Positions 8,967 to 25,039 are shown, numbered from the stretch's first letter. The stretch: 64,000 nucleotides of DNA from CAVXHV01 sp963761445 (GCA_963761445.1 CAVXHV010000005.1:2976001-3040000); one strand, 5' to 3'. The notes: generated from the letters alone by a model not told the origin. Numbers and translations: made by a program.

Positions 8967-11900
8967 TTACCGCGTCGTCGCCGTTCGGCGCTCGTGCAGT
9001 CGCCGTGCACATTCCCTTGCACGTTCCCTGATCATCGACAGCGTCATCGAGCATATGGCGAGCTGTGTGATCTCTCGGTCGGCTGAAGGCGATTCGATCC
9101 GGTGCCGGCGGCTGGCGCGCGGTAGGGACTCGCCGAGCGCGGCGATCGCCCGATCGACGGCCGGCAAGACGTGATGTTCGCCGGTCCGATGGGAGGGGAC
9201 GCTCTGGCTTGCCCCGGGAGTCGTTCGCCCGACTCCATCCGCCGGCGAGTCGCCGGGTTTGGCCGGCCCGGATGGCGCTTGAGAGCGGGTGGCATCGCGC
9301 GAGCCGGAGCCGGCCTTGATCTGGAACCGCGACGAATCGCCGGTGGGAGTGAAACGGGAGGGAGCCTGGACCCGGACCGGTGGCGAGTTGGCCGCTGCAC
9401 GCTCGGTTGCGAGCGAAGCCGGCGTGGCTCGCTCGGCGCCTACAATTCGCGTGCGCAGCTCTTGCCAGGCGTCGTCCAGTCCGACGGCGAAGCGGGCCCA
9501 GGGGGCGAGGCGATCGACAGGAGCCGTGGCCTGGCCGGCGGTGGTCAACCCGGCCGGAGTGTTGATCTCAGGCTCGCCGTCGCCACTATCGTCGTCCTTG
9601 CCGAGGCTGAGCAGACTTTGCCCGGACCCGACCGACCCGCCGGGTGAGAAGCCCGCGAGGAGGGCCGTGCCGCCGCCTGAGGATTCCAGCTCGCTTTCCA
9701 GGTTATCCGGAAGGACGGTGAGCGTGACAAGCGTTGCGATCAGGTCGAGCGCCGAGCTGTTCGAGCCACCGAGCTCGGAAACCTGCACGATCGTCAGACC
9801 GGGCACCGGTGATGGGCCGGCCGATGGCTCCGAGCCTGGTCCGACAAGCGGCGCTTCCGCTCCCAGGTTGAACGCCATCTCGAGCGCCGCTTCGCGGCCG
9901 GAAGTGCTGACGTAGAAGCTCAACACGCCGTTCTCGAAGCCGCCAAAGCTCACCGCTGTCGGATTGGGCGCGGCGGGGCTGCTCAGGCTCTGGCTGAGGC
10001 TCAACCCGCTATTTCCGCCCAGCAACAGCGACAGATGGCCGTTGCCATTATTGGCCGCGACGAGGTCGGTGAAGCCATCACCGGTGAAGTCGCCGGCAAA
10101 TCCGGAGGTCGGCGAAGTGCCGCCCGTCGCGAACGTCTGTGTGACCGGGCTGGCCGCATTCAGGCTCGAGATCAACGTGCCGTCATTGGAGCCCGCATTG
10201 AGCGTGGCCAATCCCAGGCCCAGCCCGTTGAAGTTGCCCAGGAACAGCGAGGACGGCGCCTGGCCGACGGCATAGGTCTGGGTCGCTTGCGGCTGGTCGT
10301 TGAAGAATCCGGCGCCGGCGCTGGGGAAGATCTGGACGTTATCGGCCCCGCTGTTGGCCACGGCCAGGTCGGTTTGCTTGCCGCCCAGCAGGTCGCCGAC
10401 GGCCAGAGCGACTGGCCCGGCGTCGGTGTGGACCCGCGCACCCGGGATCATCGTCCAGCTCGGCCCACTGCCTTCCCCCAGCAATACCGAGACGTCGTTC
10501 GAGCCGGTATCGGCGACCAGGAGATCGGGCTGGCCGTTCAAGTCGGCGACTGCCAGGCCAGTCGGATCGGTGCCGACGGGGAAGCCCCGGGTGCCGTTCA
10601 ATGGCGGGCCGAACTGGCCATTGCCCAGGCCGGGATAAACCAGCACGTTGTTGCCGCCGCTGTTGGCGACGACCAGGTCGGGGATGCCGTCGCCGTTCAT
10701 GTCGGCCAGCAAGACGGCGCCGGGGGCGAGGATGCCCGTGGCCTGGTTGCCGACGACCTGGGAGTTGTTGGAGCTGGGGTCGGGAGAGCCATAGACGACG
10801 GTGACCTGGTTGAGCGACTGGTCGGCGTAGACGAAGTCGAGGACTCCGTTGCCGGTGAGGTCGGCCACGGCCAGGGCGATGGCCGACTTGACCGGCTCGA
10901 ACGGGCGAAAGGTGCCGTCGCCGTTCCCGACGAGGATCAAGACGTCGCCGTAGGCGTCGCCAACAAGAAGGTCGAGGTGGCCGTCTCCCAGTCCGCCGGT
11001 GACGGTTAGCCCAGAAGGATCGGCGCCGGCGTCGTAGGTCACCGGAGACGAGAAGCCGCCTTTGCCGTTGCCCAAGTAGATGAGCACGCCTTGAGCGGTG
11101 AGGACGGCCAGGTCGAGGATGCCGCTGCCGGTGAAATCGGCTGCTCGAACGATCAGGGCGGGGCTCGGGGTCTCGATCGTCAGGGGACTGGCGAACCGGC
11201 CGCCGCCCAGGTTCGCGAGCACGTCCATGGTGTCCGAGCCGGGGTTGATCGTCACCAGGTCGTTCGGACCAGCGGGCGTGAGCGACCCGGCAGCCACGCC
11301 CGCGGTCGCATCCAGGCTGGTGACCTCGGGCGTGCTGTCGGGATCGACCGCCGACAGTCCGGTCCCGGCGTGATTGGGGACGAGGGCCGCGAAGCGATCA
11401 TCACCCTCGTTGTACAGCACACCCACCTGGCCGGTCAGTTTGTTGGTGACCACGAGATCGACTCTGCCGGTCGCCAAATCCGCGACGGGCTCCACGTCAG
11501 AGGCGCCCAGGCCAACTGTTAGTGTCACCGGCGGCAGGAAGCTCACGGGGACGAATCCCGGACTCACGGGACCAATGAACTTTGTCGCGAAGAAGACGGT
11601 CAATGTCCCATCGCCGGCATCGCGGACGATTAGGTCGTCGGAGCCGCTGCCATTCAAGTCGGCCGCGATGATCTGCGCCGGCAAGTACCCGGTGGCGAGC
11701 GAGGCGACCCGGATGAAGCCGCCGTTGCGATGGCTGTACAGCGAGACGGCGTTGTCGTCCGCGTCGACGCTGGCCAGCAGGGGGCCGAGAAAGGAGTTCG
11801 GCAACCAGGCGATGTCGCGCGACGGATTGCCGGGATTGATTGTGACGGGCGGGCGGAACGAACCGGGCTGGCCGGGAATGCCCTGACGATAGAGGATATC

Positions 11901-14900
11901 GCCCGAGCCATCCACGACGAGGACGTCGTTGATGCCGTCGCCGCTTGAGTCGGCGACCAGGGGATTGGCCTCGAGGTTCGTGACGAACTGGCTCGAGTCG
12001 GTGAACGTGCCGTCGCCATTGTTTCGGAGCACGGAGACATTGCCGGAAGTGAAATTGGCGACAGCGAGGTCGAGCCTACCGTCCCCCGTGAAGTTCCCCG
12101 CCACGATGTCGGCCGGCTCATCCCCGACCGGGTCGTTCATCGCGGGCTGGAACGTCCCGTCGCCGTTTCCCATCAGGATGGAGACCGTGTTGGAGCCCAG
12201 GTTAACAACGGCCAGGTCGAGCTTGCCGTTGCCGGTGAAATCCTCCGCCACGATGAACCCCGGGTCGATCCCAAGCGGGTACGAGACCGCGGGCTGGAAA
12301 GTGCCGTCGCCGTTTCCCAGGAAGACCGAGATTTCGCTGTCGAACAGGTTGCAAACGGCCAGATCGAGCTTGCGATTGCCGGCGAAGTCACCAGCGACCA
12401 GAGCGCCGCTGAGTCCCGCCGCGACCGTGATTGGTGGCTGGAACGTCCCGTTACCATTGCCCAGGAGGAGCTGGATTTCATCCGCGTCGCTGACAACCAG
12501 GTCGAGCTTGCCGTCGCCGGTGAAATCGCCAGCCACGATCTCCCTCGGATCGGGTCCCGCCGCGGACTCTAACGGGAGTTGGAACGTCCCGTCGCCGTTG
12601 CCGGGGAGGATGGAGACCGCGTTCGAGCCGCTATCCGCGACGGCCAGGTCGAGGTGTCCATCACCCGTGAAATTCCCCGCCACGATCTCCCCCGGACCAG
12701 TTCCCGCCGGATACTCCACGGCGGGCTGAAATGTCCCGTCGCCATTGCCCAACAGGATGGAGACCTCGTTCGAGTAGAAATCGGTGACGGCGAGGTCGAG
12801 GCGTCCATCGCCGTTGAAATCCGCTGCCATGATCGCGCCCGGACCGATTCCCGCCGCATACGTGACGGCGGGCTGGAACGTGCCGTCGCCGTTGCCCAGG
12901 AGGATCGAGATGTTGTTGGTCCAGCCATTGACAACGGCCAGGTCGAGGTGTCCGTCGCCTGTGAAATCCCCGGCCGCCACCTCATCCGCAGCCGGTACCT
13001 CATTCGGGACCGGGGATCGGAACGTGCCGTCGCCGTTGCCCAGCAGGATCGCCACGGTACCTGTAACGGCTGGGTAGAGGTTCAGCTCGGCGACGGCCAG
13101 GTCGAGCCGTCCATCGCCGTTGAAATCCCCGGCCACAATCGCCTCGGGAGAGCCGCCCCCTCCCGGCGCATACTGTTGAGCCTGTTGGAAGGTGCCATCG
13201 CCGTTGCCCAGCAACACGGAGACTGCGATTCCGGTCTGGTCGGCGACGGCCAGGTCCAGGTGCCTGTCGCCGGTGAAATCACCCGCCACGATCGATGTGG
13301 GCTGATTCGGGACCGCATACTGTTCGGCAAGCCGGAACATACCGTCGCCGTTGCCCAGCAGCACGCTCACACTGCTCGAGCCGGGAGTGACGCCATACTC
13401 GGTTATGGTTTGGGAACCCCAATCGGCCACCGCGAGGTCGAGCTTGCCGTTCCCAGCGAAATCCCCCGCCACGATCGCACGCGGGGCTGTGCCCGCCAGG
13501 TACTGTCGAGCCGGCTGGAACGTGCCGTCGCCATTGCCCATCAGCACGCTCACGCCGCCTGGGTCGGTCCCAGTCCCGGACGAGCTGCCATACTCATTGC
13601 CCAGATCCGCCACGGCCAGGTCAAGATGCCCATCGCTGGCGAAATCCCAAGCCACGATGGAGAAGGGATCCGTACCAACCAGATAGTTGACGGAGGCCTG
13701 GAAGGTGCCGTCGCCGTTGCCCAGCAGGATCGAGACCGCGTTGGAGCTCAGATCCGTAACAGCGAGGTCGAGGTGTCCATCACCGGTGAAATCGCCCGCC
13801 ACGATTCCTTCCGGACCCGATCCCGCGGTGTACTCCACGGCCGGCTCAAACGTGCCGTCGCCATTGCCCATGAGGATCGAGACCGCGCTCGAGCCGTAGT
13901 CCGCAACGGCGAGGTCGAGGTGTCCATCACCGTTGAAGTCTCCCGCGACGATGCCAGCCGGCTGCTCCCCGACCGTGTAGTTCACCGCGGGCTGGAACGT
14001 CCCGTCACCAAGACCCAGCAAGATCGAGACGGTGTTCGAGTCCTCGTTGGCGACAGCCAGGTCGAGATGGCCGTCACGGCTCCAGTCGCCGGCCACGATG
14101 GCCGTTGGCGTCGAGCCCACCGAGATCGGCTGGAACGGGGCGGCGGCGGGCGTGAGCATGGTCGACCAGGTGTAGCCGCCTTGACCGCTTGAGCCCTCCA
14201 CTGCGAGCGTGTACTCGCCGGCCGCGAGATTCTCGTCGATCGCGCTGGCCGAGTTGTTCGCGGAAACGCCACCGTTCTGAACGAGGACGTTCCCTTGGGC
14301 GTCGAAGAGGGAAAGCTGGACCGTGACGCTTGGGGCGTCGACGACGGCGAGCAGGCCCTCGTCGGCCGTGGTGTCGACGGCGAGGCGGCGTGAGAGCCAG
14401 TCCTCGAACGGTCACGTCGCCGCTGGAGACGGTCAGGGGGGTCGGGCCGGCTTGCGGCCCGCCGAACGCGATCAGCGGCGTGCCGTCATAACCTGGCTGA
14501 GTGGTGCCGTCGACGAGCATCGACGTCGTGATCGGTGGGAGTGGTGAGAGTGGGACGATCGTTTGCACGCCCGAGCCGGGGATGGCGAAATCGATGGTGA
14601 CCGGTCCAGCGGTCACGGTGTCGGCATCGATGATCGCCTGGCGGAGCGAGCCAGGCCCGCTGTCGGCCGTCGTACGGACCACCAGGACGCCGTCGGTGAT
14701 CGCGAGCTGGCTCGCGAGCGAAGGCGCGCCGGAGGACTGGGCATCGAGCGCCAGCGTGGCGAAGACGTGAGGTCCCGGGGCCGGCACATAGGTCATGCCT
14801 TCGAGCGCCGCGTCGACGGCCGAGAGCGGACCGCTGTAGGACATCGAGCCGGTTCCGTCGCCCGAGCCAGTCAGGCCGGCGGTGCTCGCGAGCATGAGCG

Positions 14901-16773
14901 TCCCGTCGGAGACCGAGAGCGTCAGGTTCCAGGCGGGGTCAAACGGCCCAGCGTCCGGGTCGTGGATCGCGAAGCCGTCGCTCGACGTGGTGGAAAAGAT
15001 CAGAGACTGGTTCGGAGTGGCGCGAAGCGATTGCGGCGGTGTCGCCAGCGTCGCCCGGCGCAGGGCCGAGACTTCGGAGGTATTTCCCTGCGGGTCCGTC
15101 GCCGTCGCCGTGATCACCGGCAGCCCGGCCGGCGCCGTGAACGGGACCGTGAAGATCGCCTGTCCGGTCGCGCCGGTGGTGATTTCCATCGAGCCGAGGA
15201 AGTCCTCGGCCTCCCCGGACCCGTGGGCGTTGTAGGCAGAGCTGGCAAAGAACTCGATCGCGTACGACGTGTCGGGCACGCTGCCTCCCAGCCAGCCCTG
15301 GAGCTGGCCGGAGGAGGTGCTGACGATGATCGGAAAGTTCTGGAAGTTGTTCGCTCCCTGGCGGGGTGAGAGAGCATTATCCGTCACTCCGTCATCTCCG
15401 AGATCGATCGCCTGGCCGGTGTTGCCGAAGATGCGATTGGCGGTGATCTGGTTGCCGGTACAGATGTCCGTCACATCGACGCCCGGCCCTCCGTTGTCGG
15501 TGATCAGGTTGCCCGCGGCCGCCGTGGCTCCGCCGATCGTGTTACCGTCTGAGCCCTGCTCGATATCGACCCCGCTCGCCTGGTTGGGTACGGCGATCGA
15601 ACCGGTCGCGTTCGTGCCAATCTCGTTGCCGGCCACGACGTTGTCGTTGCTCCCGATCCAGATCTGGATGCCGTCGTAGTTCCCGGAAATGACGTTGCCT
15701 TCGGCCCCGACGTCCGCGCCACCTTTCGGGTTGACCCCGATCCAATTAAACGAAGGACCTTCGCCCAGGAAAACCCCGTCGTTGTCGGAGGGCGCCAGGG
15801 AACGGGTGCCCGTCACGTCTGTTCCGATGAAGTTCCCCGCGATGATATTGCCGTCGGTCCCACTGCCGACGAGGTCTATGCCCTCAACGACGTTCCGCTC
15901 GCCGGCATCGTCGACGCTCGCGCCATCCGTGCCGATCCGGTTGTCGGAGGCGCCTCCGTCGATGTACACACCACCGCCCAGGCTGAATTCGGCATTGTTG
16001 GAGGATACCCACTCGGTATCGTTCGGCACGGAGATGGTGCCTGTCACGTCGGTCCCGATGAAGTTGCCCGCGACCGCGTTTTTACTGGTCCCTTGCCCGC
16101 TGATCCAGACGCCGGCGAACACGTCGCCGCTGATGACATTCCTCTCGGCCGCGTCGTCCACGCCGTCGCCGCTCGTGCCGACCAGGTTGCCGCTGGCACC
16201 CCCATCGATCTTGACGCCTTCGTAGTCGGGCTCGGCGCTCGTGCCGGTCGGATCGGTGCCCAGGAAGTCGCCGTAGATCCAATCGTCCGTCGCGGCAGCA
16301 CCCGTGATGTGGATTCCGGCGCCGGAAGCAAAGTTCGCGATGTCCATGCCGCGGACGGTGACGTTCGGCGCCGTGATCACCAAGCCGTCGGCGGTGCCGG
16401 TCTGGCTGCCGTTCAGCTCGATCAACGGCGTGCCGGCGTAGCCGGGCTGCGACCAACCGTCGATCAGGACCGCCGCGGTGATCGCCGGTAAGGGTGAGAC
16501 TGGCTCGATCGACTGGACGCCCTGCCCTGGTATGGCAAAATCGATCGTGTTCACCTGGCCGGCTGCGGTGTTGGAATCGAGGATCGCCTGCCGGAGCGTC
16601 CCGGGCCCGGCGTCGCCGGTGCTCACCACGCTGAACGTGGAGAGGAGCGTTCGGTCCTCCATCCATTCCAGGCGCAGGCGTCGGCGCCGCCGGGACCGGC
16701 AGCGAGTGAGGCGCAAGGCAAACGCGCTGGTTCGTGGCTCAAAGTCGAACGCTTGCGCCGGGTTGTCTTTCAT
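8967..16773 (-). CDS. Giant secreted beta-helix plus FG-GAP/VCBS repeat protein (apparent frameshift near 14390)
   Basis: The likely start is MKDNPAQAFDF at 16773, with a GAGGG ribosome site and 65 bp after the kinase stop. Around residue 40 is 'RLRLEWMEDRTLLSTF', the Arg-rich stretch plus (M)EDRTLLS motif seen at the N-terminus of large exported planctomycete proteins. Residues about 50-480 form a right-handed beta-helix with recurring 'GNFIGTDVTGT' and 'NVISGN' rungs. A beta-rich region follows. After about 14390 the frame shifts and the protein continues with about 24 FG-GAP/VCBS units ('GDFTGDGHLDLAVAD...NGDGTFQPA'). The first 14 are nearly identical and resemble Ca-binding integrin-like propellers. 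The C-terminus is a low-complexity Pro/Ser/Arg tail. The inferred size is about 2600 residues. It is probably a surface adhesin or matrix protein. The total length is not a multiple of three, which requires an indel. Confidence 0.8.
11990..14130 (-). repeat. Tandem FG-GAP-encoding DNA repeats
   Basis: About 14 tandem units of roughly 135-190 bp encode 'GDF(T/N)GDGHLDLAVA...SILLGNGDGTFQPA'. Conservation at the DNA level is strong (for instance 'gtgccgtcgccgttgccca' recurs), so recent expansion by slippage or unequal crossing-over is likely. Such regions are also prone to assembly collapse, so the true copy number may differ. Confidence 0.8.
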
Positions 16774-16838
16774 GGTAAGGCCCTCATCGCCACACGTTCC
16801 GAACTCATCAAGGTCTGCACGACCTGGTCCTATCGACA

Positions 16839-20372
<3,534 letters not shown>

Positions 20373-20645
20373 GGCAGTCGTCCTCGATCGATCTCGTTGA
20401 TGGCGGATGTTGAAACGATTGATGTTGCTACAACATACGGGAGTCGATTCCGAACCTAACACTCTGTTCTCAAACTTTTTTTCAAAGCGCAAGACAGACC
20501 GGATCGTCGCTTGAGAAGGGGACTTGCGCGATCGGTTGTTCGATTCTGGCTGCGGAAAGGGCGCGCCCGCGCCGGAATTGAAGCAGGGAGGCGCGTTCGT
20601 CCTGCAACGGCCAACGCGCAAGAATCGTTCAGGAAAGCAGTCGCG

Positions 20646-21078
20646 TCAGTACCTGGGCAGGGTGGACGTCCGTGAGTCGCTCGTGCGAGTTGCTGGCGCG
20701 GTGCTGGATTGGCGGTCGAAAGGCACGGCGACCGGCTGGACAAAGCTATAGTCATGCACGAGCAGCCCGGCGGTGCCGACCAGGAAGTCGCGGTTCTCGG
20801 CAACGGTCAGGTTATAGACTTTCTCGGTTGGGCCGGGCTCGATCGACTGAATTCTGACGATCCCGTAGATCATGCGCAGAGGATCGCCGGCTTTCAGGTC
20901 GCGCGCGCATGGTCCAGCCCCGTCCGGCTGTCCAGAAGCGGTGGATTCCGGTGGCGACGGTGTCTTTCCCTGCCTTGGCAGCGGCAGCCTCGTAGGCTGC
21001 ACGGTCGACGGCGGCCGTCGCGGCGGCGTTGCCGCCGTCAGCGAAGAGGGCACAACAGAGCAGGATTACTTGGACCAT
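20646..21078 (-). pseudogene. Deletion relic of a Hint-domain paralogue (last copy of the array)
   Basis: It starts at ATG 21078 with GAGGAAG upstream and reads MVQVILLCCALFADGG, the family signal peptide, then 'YEAAAAKAGKDT'. This is joined directly and in frame to 'VATGIHRFWTAGRGWTM' from the middle of the Hint domain, so about 490 codons including the catalytic Cys are missing. The join can be placed at an ACC microhomology. A second lesion (a frameshift after WTM) puts the remainder in another frame: 'ARDLKAGD', 'NLTVAENRDFLVG', 'LLVHDYSFVQPV'. It cannot autoprocess. It could still yield a short secreted peptide, but is most likely dead. Confidence 0.8.
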
Positions 21079-21108
21079 GACTTCCTCCCGCACGCTGGCG
21101 CGGCTAGC

Positions 21109-23010
21109 TCACTTGGAAGCAATCGGCGCAGCGTTCGTCTGGTGGTCGAACGGCTCGGATACGGGATGCACGAAGGAGTAATCGTGGACGAGCAGCCCCG
21201 AGGAACCGACCAGGAAGTTGCGGTTCTCGGCGACGCTCAGGTTAAACACCATCTGGGTGGCGCCGGGGGAGATCGACTGAATTACCCCGATGCCGTCGAT
21301 CTTGCGGATCCGGTCTCCGGCTTTGAGGTCGCGCGCCATCGTCCAGCCCTTGCCGGCCTTCCAGAAGCGGTGGATTCCAGTGGCGACGATGGTTTCAGTG
21401 CCCATGGCAATCCGGAAAGTTGCCGCGGGTCCGGTCTTATGAGTGGCCAAAACCGGCTGAAATGAGAGTGCGCCGGTCATCGTGTGTTGAGACAGGACGC
21501 GGTCACCGAGGGCGATTGATTCGATCTTGCGCGGGCCGCTGAAGGTTTGCACCAGAGTGCCCGCGGCGAAGCAGGAATGAGCGCCCGTGAGGACTGGCAG
21601 GCTCACGGCAAGATCCGGCAGCGCCACGTCACTGGTGTAGGTGGGCTTGGTGTCGGAATACTGATCGACGTAAGCGTAGCCGAGATGGTCCAGCCACCAC
21701 TTTTGCCAGAGCTGCGGATCCGCGGGCATGTTCTGGCCCGTGAGCGTTTCCAGAAGCGCCAGCAAGCGGTCGTTGGTTTCGCCGATCTGCGCGTTGACTT
21801 CTTCGATCGCGCGGATATCGCCGTCGACTGTCCGGTCGAGAACGCGGTTGGCCAGTGCGGTCTCTGCAAGGCCTTCGGCCACCATCATGCCCCACTGAGA
21901 GGCCAGTAGCTTATTGGTGAGGACGATCTCGTTGTTAGCAGTGGGCGATGCCGGCGTAGCACCTCTTATTGTTCCATAGGTGAATTGCACGTTCAGGTCG
22001 GGGGAACGATAAAGCCTACGAAGGTCAAACCGTTCTCCGTCGAGCAACAAGGTGGAAGTCGAGCCCGCACCGGTACCTCTGATGAGCTCGTACTTAAACG
22101 GCTTGTGTAGCCGGGCGATCATCCAGCCGATCACGTCGCGCGGGTCGCGGAATTTGATCGCCCGGGCCGCCTGGCTGCGAACTTCGCTCGATGGCTTGTC
22201 GATGGCGAGCATGAGCAGGCAAAACGATGCGTCGGGGCCTTCAATCTGCGAGAAGAGCTCGACGGCGATTAGCTGCGCTTTGTCACTGCCGCTGCCGAAG
22301 ACCTTCCAGATCATGGGCACAGCGCGGGGATTCGTCACCTGATAGAGTTCTTTCTCGGCCTTGAGTCGCCGTGTCTCGATGGTGCTTTCCGCGGCTTCGC
22401 GCAGCTTTTCGAGTCGCGGCTTCCACTCTTTGTCGGCGCGTTTCTGGCGATCGGCTTCGAGCTTCTGGGCTGCCAGGTCATCCGGTTTCATCCAGCGGTT
22501 GCGATCCTTCTTGAACCCCAGGCGAACCCAGGCGATGTCTCGCGACGGATCGAGGCAGGTCACCGCGAAGAAGTGAGCGCGGGCCTCGTCCTTGAGCCCG
22601 TTTTCGAGGCACCAGGCGGCGAGGCGGAACTGGGCGTCGGCCTTATTCTGAGGAGTGCGCACGCGGCGATCGAGATACTCGCGGAATTTGGCCTGGGATT
22701 TCGCGTCGTTCCGGTTTTGTTGTTCGACTTGATCGGGCGTTGCCCATTTTCCGTCGACTGCGACTTGCCCGAGGAGCCCGCGCGCGAGCAAGTTGGCCGG
22801 GTCGAGGGAAACCGCGAGCTTCAAGTGCTTGATTCGCTCGGCCGTCATGGGGTGCGATTCGCACCAGAGGGCGAGCTGGACGTGAGCGGCGGTGTCTTTG
22901 CCGGCCTTGGCGGCGGCGGCCTCGTAAGCCACTCGATCGCTGGCGCCGGAATCGGGTGGGGTCTCGCCCACGAGTGCCAGAGCACAAGAAAGCAGGATTG
23001 TCTGGAACAT
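21109..23010 (-). CDS. Secreted helical-repeat protein with C-terminal Hint domain (copy B)
   Basis: The start at MFQTILLSCALALVG (23010) is preferred over the upstream in-frame extension because it aligns with the paralogues; 633 residues. The body has TPR-like helices ('DTAAHVQLALWCESH', 'LAAWCLENGLKDEARAH', 'LDPSRDIAWVRLG') and HEAT-like helices ('DPRAVPMIWKVFGSGS', 'KFRDPRDVIGWM'). A linker unlike other copies precedes 'WQKWWLDHLGYAY'. The Hint domain (last ~155 residues) begins HSCFAAGTLVQT, has GDRVLSQ, the TxxH motif 'VATGIHRFWKAGKGW', 'NLSVAENRNFLVG' and 'LLVHD', then the tail 'YSFVHPVSEPFDHQ' ending in Lys. Predicted: export, then Cys-dependent N-S acyl shift and cleavage. This copy is intact. 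Confidence 0.85.
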   Translation of the reverse strand: MFQTILLSCALALVGETPPDSGASDRVAYEAAAAKAGKDTAAHVQLALWCESHPMTAERIKHLKLAVSLDPANLLARGLLGQVAVDGKWATPDQVEQQNRNDAKSQAKFREYLDRRVRTPQNKADAQFRLAAWCLENGLKDEARAHFFAVTCLDPSRDIAWVRLGFKKDRNRWMKPDDLAAQKLEADRQKRADKEWKPRLEKLREAAESTIETRRLKAEKELYQVTNPRAVPMIWKVFGSGSDKAQLIAVELFSQIEGPDASFCLLMLAIDKPSSEVRSQAARAIKFRDPRDVIGWMIARLHKPFKYELIRGTGAGSTSTLLLDGERFDLRRLYRSPDLNVQFTYGTIRGATPASPTANNEIVLTNKLLASQWGMMVAEGLAETALANRVLDRTVDGDIRAIEEVNAQIGETNDRLLALLETLTGQNMPADPQLWQKWWLDHLGYAYVDQYSDTKPTYTSDVALPDLAVSLPVLTGAHSCFAAGTLVQTFSGPRKIESIALGDRVLSQHTMTGALSFQPVLATHKTGPAATFRIAMGTETIVATGIHRFWKAGKGWTMARDLKAGDRIRKIDGIGVIQSISPGATQMVFNLSVAENRNFLVGSSGLLVHDYSFVHPVSEPFDHQTNAAPIASK

Positions 23011-23073
23011 CGGTTGCTCCCGCGCGTGTCGCGCTTGAGTAAGTCCTGTCACGCAGGCAAAACTCTCGAGGAC

Positions 23074-24985
23074 CTATTTTGGGGCTGCCGCCGTTTTGGT
23101 TTGGCGGTCGAACGGATCGGATACCGGGAGAACGAAGCCGACGTCATGAACGAGGGCACCGGCCTTGCCGACGAAAAAGTTGCGGTTTTCAGCGACGCTC
23201 AGGTTATAGACGATCTGGCTGGCGTCGGGCTCGACCGATCGAATCGCCTCGGCATCGCCGATCATGCGCAGGTGGTCGCCGGCTTTCAGGTCGCGCGACA
23301 TGGTCCAGCCCTTGCCGGCCTTCCAGAACCGGTGAATGCCGGTCGCGACAATCGTTTCGCCCTCGATCGCGATTCGATACGTTCTTGCCTTGGGGCGCAC
23401 GGTTGTCTTCAGAACCGGCTGGAACGACAGGGCGCCCGTGGACGTGTTCTGTGAAAGAACGCGGTCACCAATCGCCACCGATTCAATGCGTTTGGTGCCG
23501 TCAATCGTTTGAACCAGCGTGCCCTCTGCGAAGCAGGACGGTCCGTACCTGACCATCGGCAGCATGACCTGGACGTCCGGTTCTTCGACTGTGTCCCTAT
23601 AAAGAGGCTTGGTCGCCGGCGTCGGGTCGTTGTAGGAGTAGCCAAGCTGCTCGGACCACCACGTTCGCCACGCGGCCGGGTCGTCTCCCTGCTTTTCGCC
23701 GGTGAGCGCTTCGAGCAGCGCCAGTGAGCGATTGTTGGTTTCATTGATCTGGACGTTTGCCTCGTCGACCGATTGAATGTCGTTTTCCAGCGTTCGCTGA
23801 ATGTTCGCATTGACCAGCGCGCTTTCGTCAAGGGCACTGCCGATCAAAGAGCTCCACTGCGCCCGCAGCAAACCGTCCAGCGGTACGAGCGCGCGGACCT
23901 GAGGTTGCGAAGCGGACGGCATCACTGGCGACGACATCGCCGATATGACCGGAACGACGTTGAAATTCACGTCGGAAAAGCGATAGAGCCTCTGGCGGTC
24001 GAATGTATCACCGTCCACCAGAAGTGTGGCACCCGATCGCAGCCCGTTCCACCGTTTTACCTCGATTCGAAACGGCTTGCGAAGCAAGTTCGTCAGCCAG
24101 CCGAGGACGTCGCGAGGATCGCGGAAGGTGAGTGCCCGCGCGGCTCGCGTCCGGACCTCGCTCGACGGCATTTCGATCGCGAGCGCTACGAGACAAAAAG
24201 ATGCCGAGGGCCCCTCGGTCTGCGATAGCAGCTCAACGGCGATGAGCTGCATCTTCTCGCTGCCGCTGGCAAATGTTCTCCAGATCGCCGGCACGGCGCG
24301 GGGATCGGTGGTCTGGTAGAGTTCTTTTTCGGCCTTCAGGCGCCGGGCCTCGCTGCTGCTTTCGATCGCTGAGCGCAGCTTTTCGAGTTTGGCTTTCCAG
24401 ATTGAGTCGGCGCGCTTCTGGAGTTCGCTTTCGAGCTTCTGGGCGGCCAGATCTTCGGGCTTGAACCAACCGTTTTTATGCTTGGTGTAGCCCAGGCGCA
24501 GCCAGGCAATGTCTCGGGACGGGTCGATGCGCGTCACCAGGTGATAGTGGGCTATCGCCTCGTCTTTCAGTCTGTTCTCGAGGCACCACTGAGCCAGCCG
24601 CAGTTGGGACTCGGCGTTTTTCTGGGGAGTGCGCAGTGCGCCGATCGAGGTACTCGCGGAAGATCGCCTGATACCTGGGGTCAGTCCGAAGTTCCTGCTC
24701 GACCTGTTCGGGCGTGGTCCACTTTCCCCGGTAGTCGACCAGGCCGAGCAGGCCGCGCGCCAGCACGCTGGAACCTTGAAGAGAGGCGGCCATGTTCAGG
24801 TGTTTGATGCGCTCGGCCGGGAGGCCGTGGGCTTCGCACCAGAGGGCAAGCTGAATGTGCGCGGCGGAGTTCTTGCCGGCCTTGGCGGCGGCAGCTTCGT
24901 AGGCAGCACGATCAGTCGCGGTGGTTACGGCCGGTTCGCCGCCATCCCCCAGGATGACACAACAGAGCAGGATTACAGGAATCAT
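23074..24985 (-). CDS. Secreted helical-repeat/Hint protein (copy C), frame broken near 24640
   Basis: It starts MIPVILLCCVILGDGG at 24985. About 115 residues later, where paralogues read 'LDRRVRTPQKN', this copy carries an extra base and reads 'DRRTAHSPE' before leaving frame. The rest continues in the second frame ('DPSRDIAWLRLGYTKH', HEAT-like helices, linker 'SDVNFNVVPVISAM', 'WWSEQLGYSY'). The Hint domain is complete: PSCFAEGTLVQT, GDRVLSQN, 'VATGIHRFWKAGKGW', 'NLSVAENRNFFVG', 'ALVHD', tail 'VGFVLPVSDPFDRQ' ending in Lys. The sister copy D has the same extra base at the same site and exactly the same gene length (1912 bp). Either both are frameshift mutants by descent, or expression needs a +1 frameshift. 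Confidence 0.75.
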
Positions 24986-25039
24986 GGCTTCAGGTCCCGG
25001 GACGAAAGTGCTTGTCAACCAGGCGCGCCGGCGATCGTG

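Noticed and set aside
8887..9054. Longer start for the ECF sigma factor at 9054
   Set aside because: It would overlap the end of the giant gene and adds a Pro/Arg/Thr-rich stretch unlike sigma factors.
11990..14130. CRISPR-like array
   Set aside because: The repeats are 135-190 bp, coding and in frame; there are no short spacers or cas genes.
9171..14192. Long plus-strand open frames opposite the FG-GAP gene (e.g. 10035-11009, 12579-14192)
   Set aside because: They are antisense shadows of the GC-rich repeat region: Arg/Gly/Val-rich, repetitive, and with no recognisable motif.
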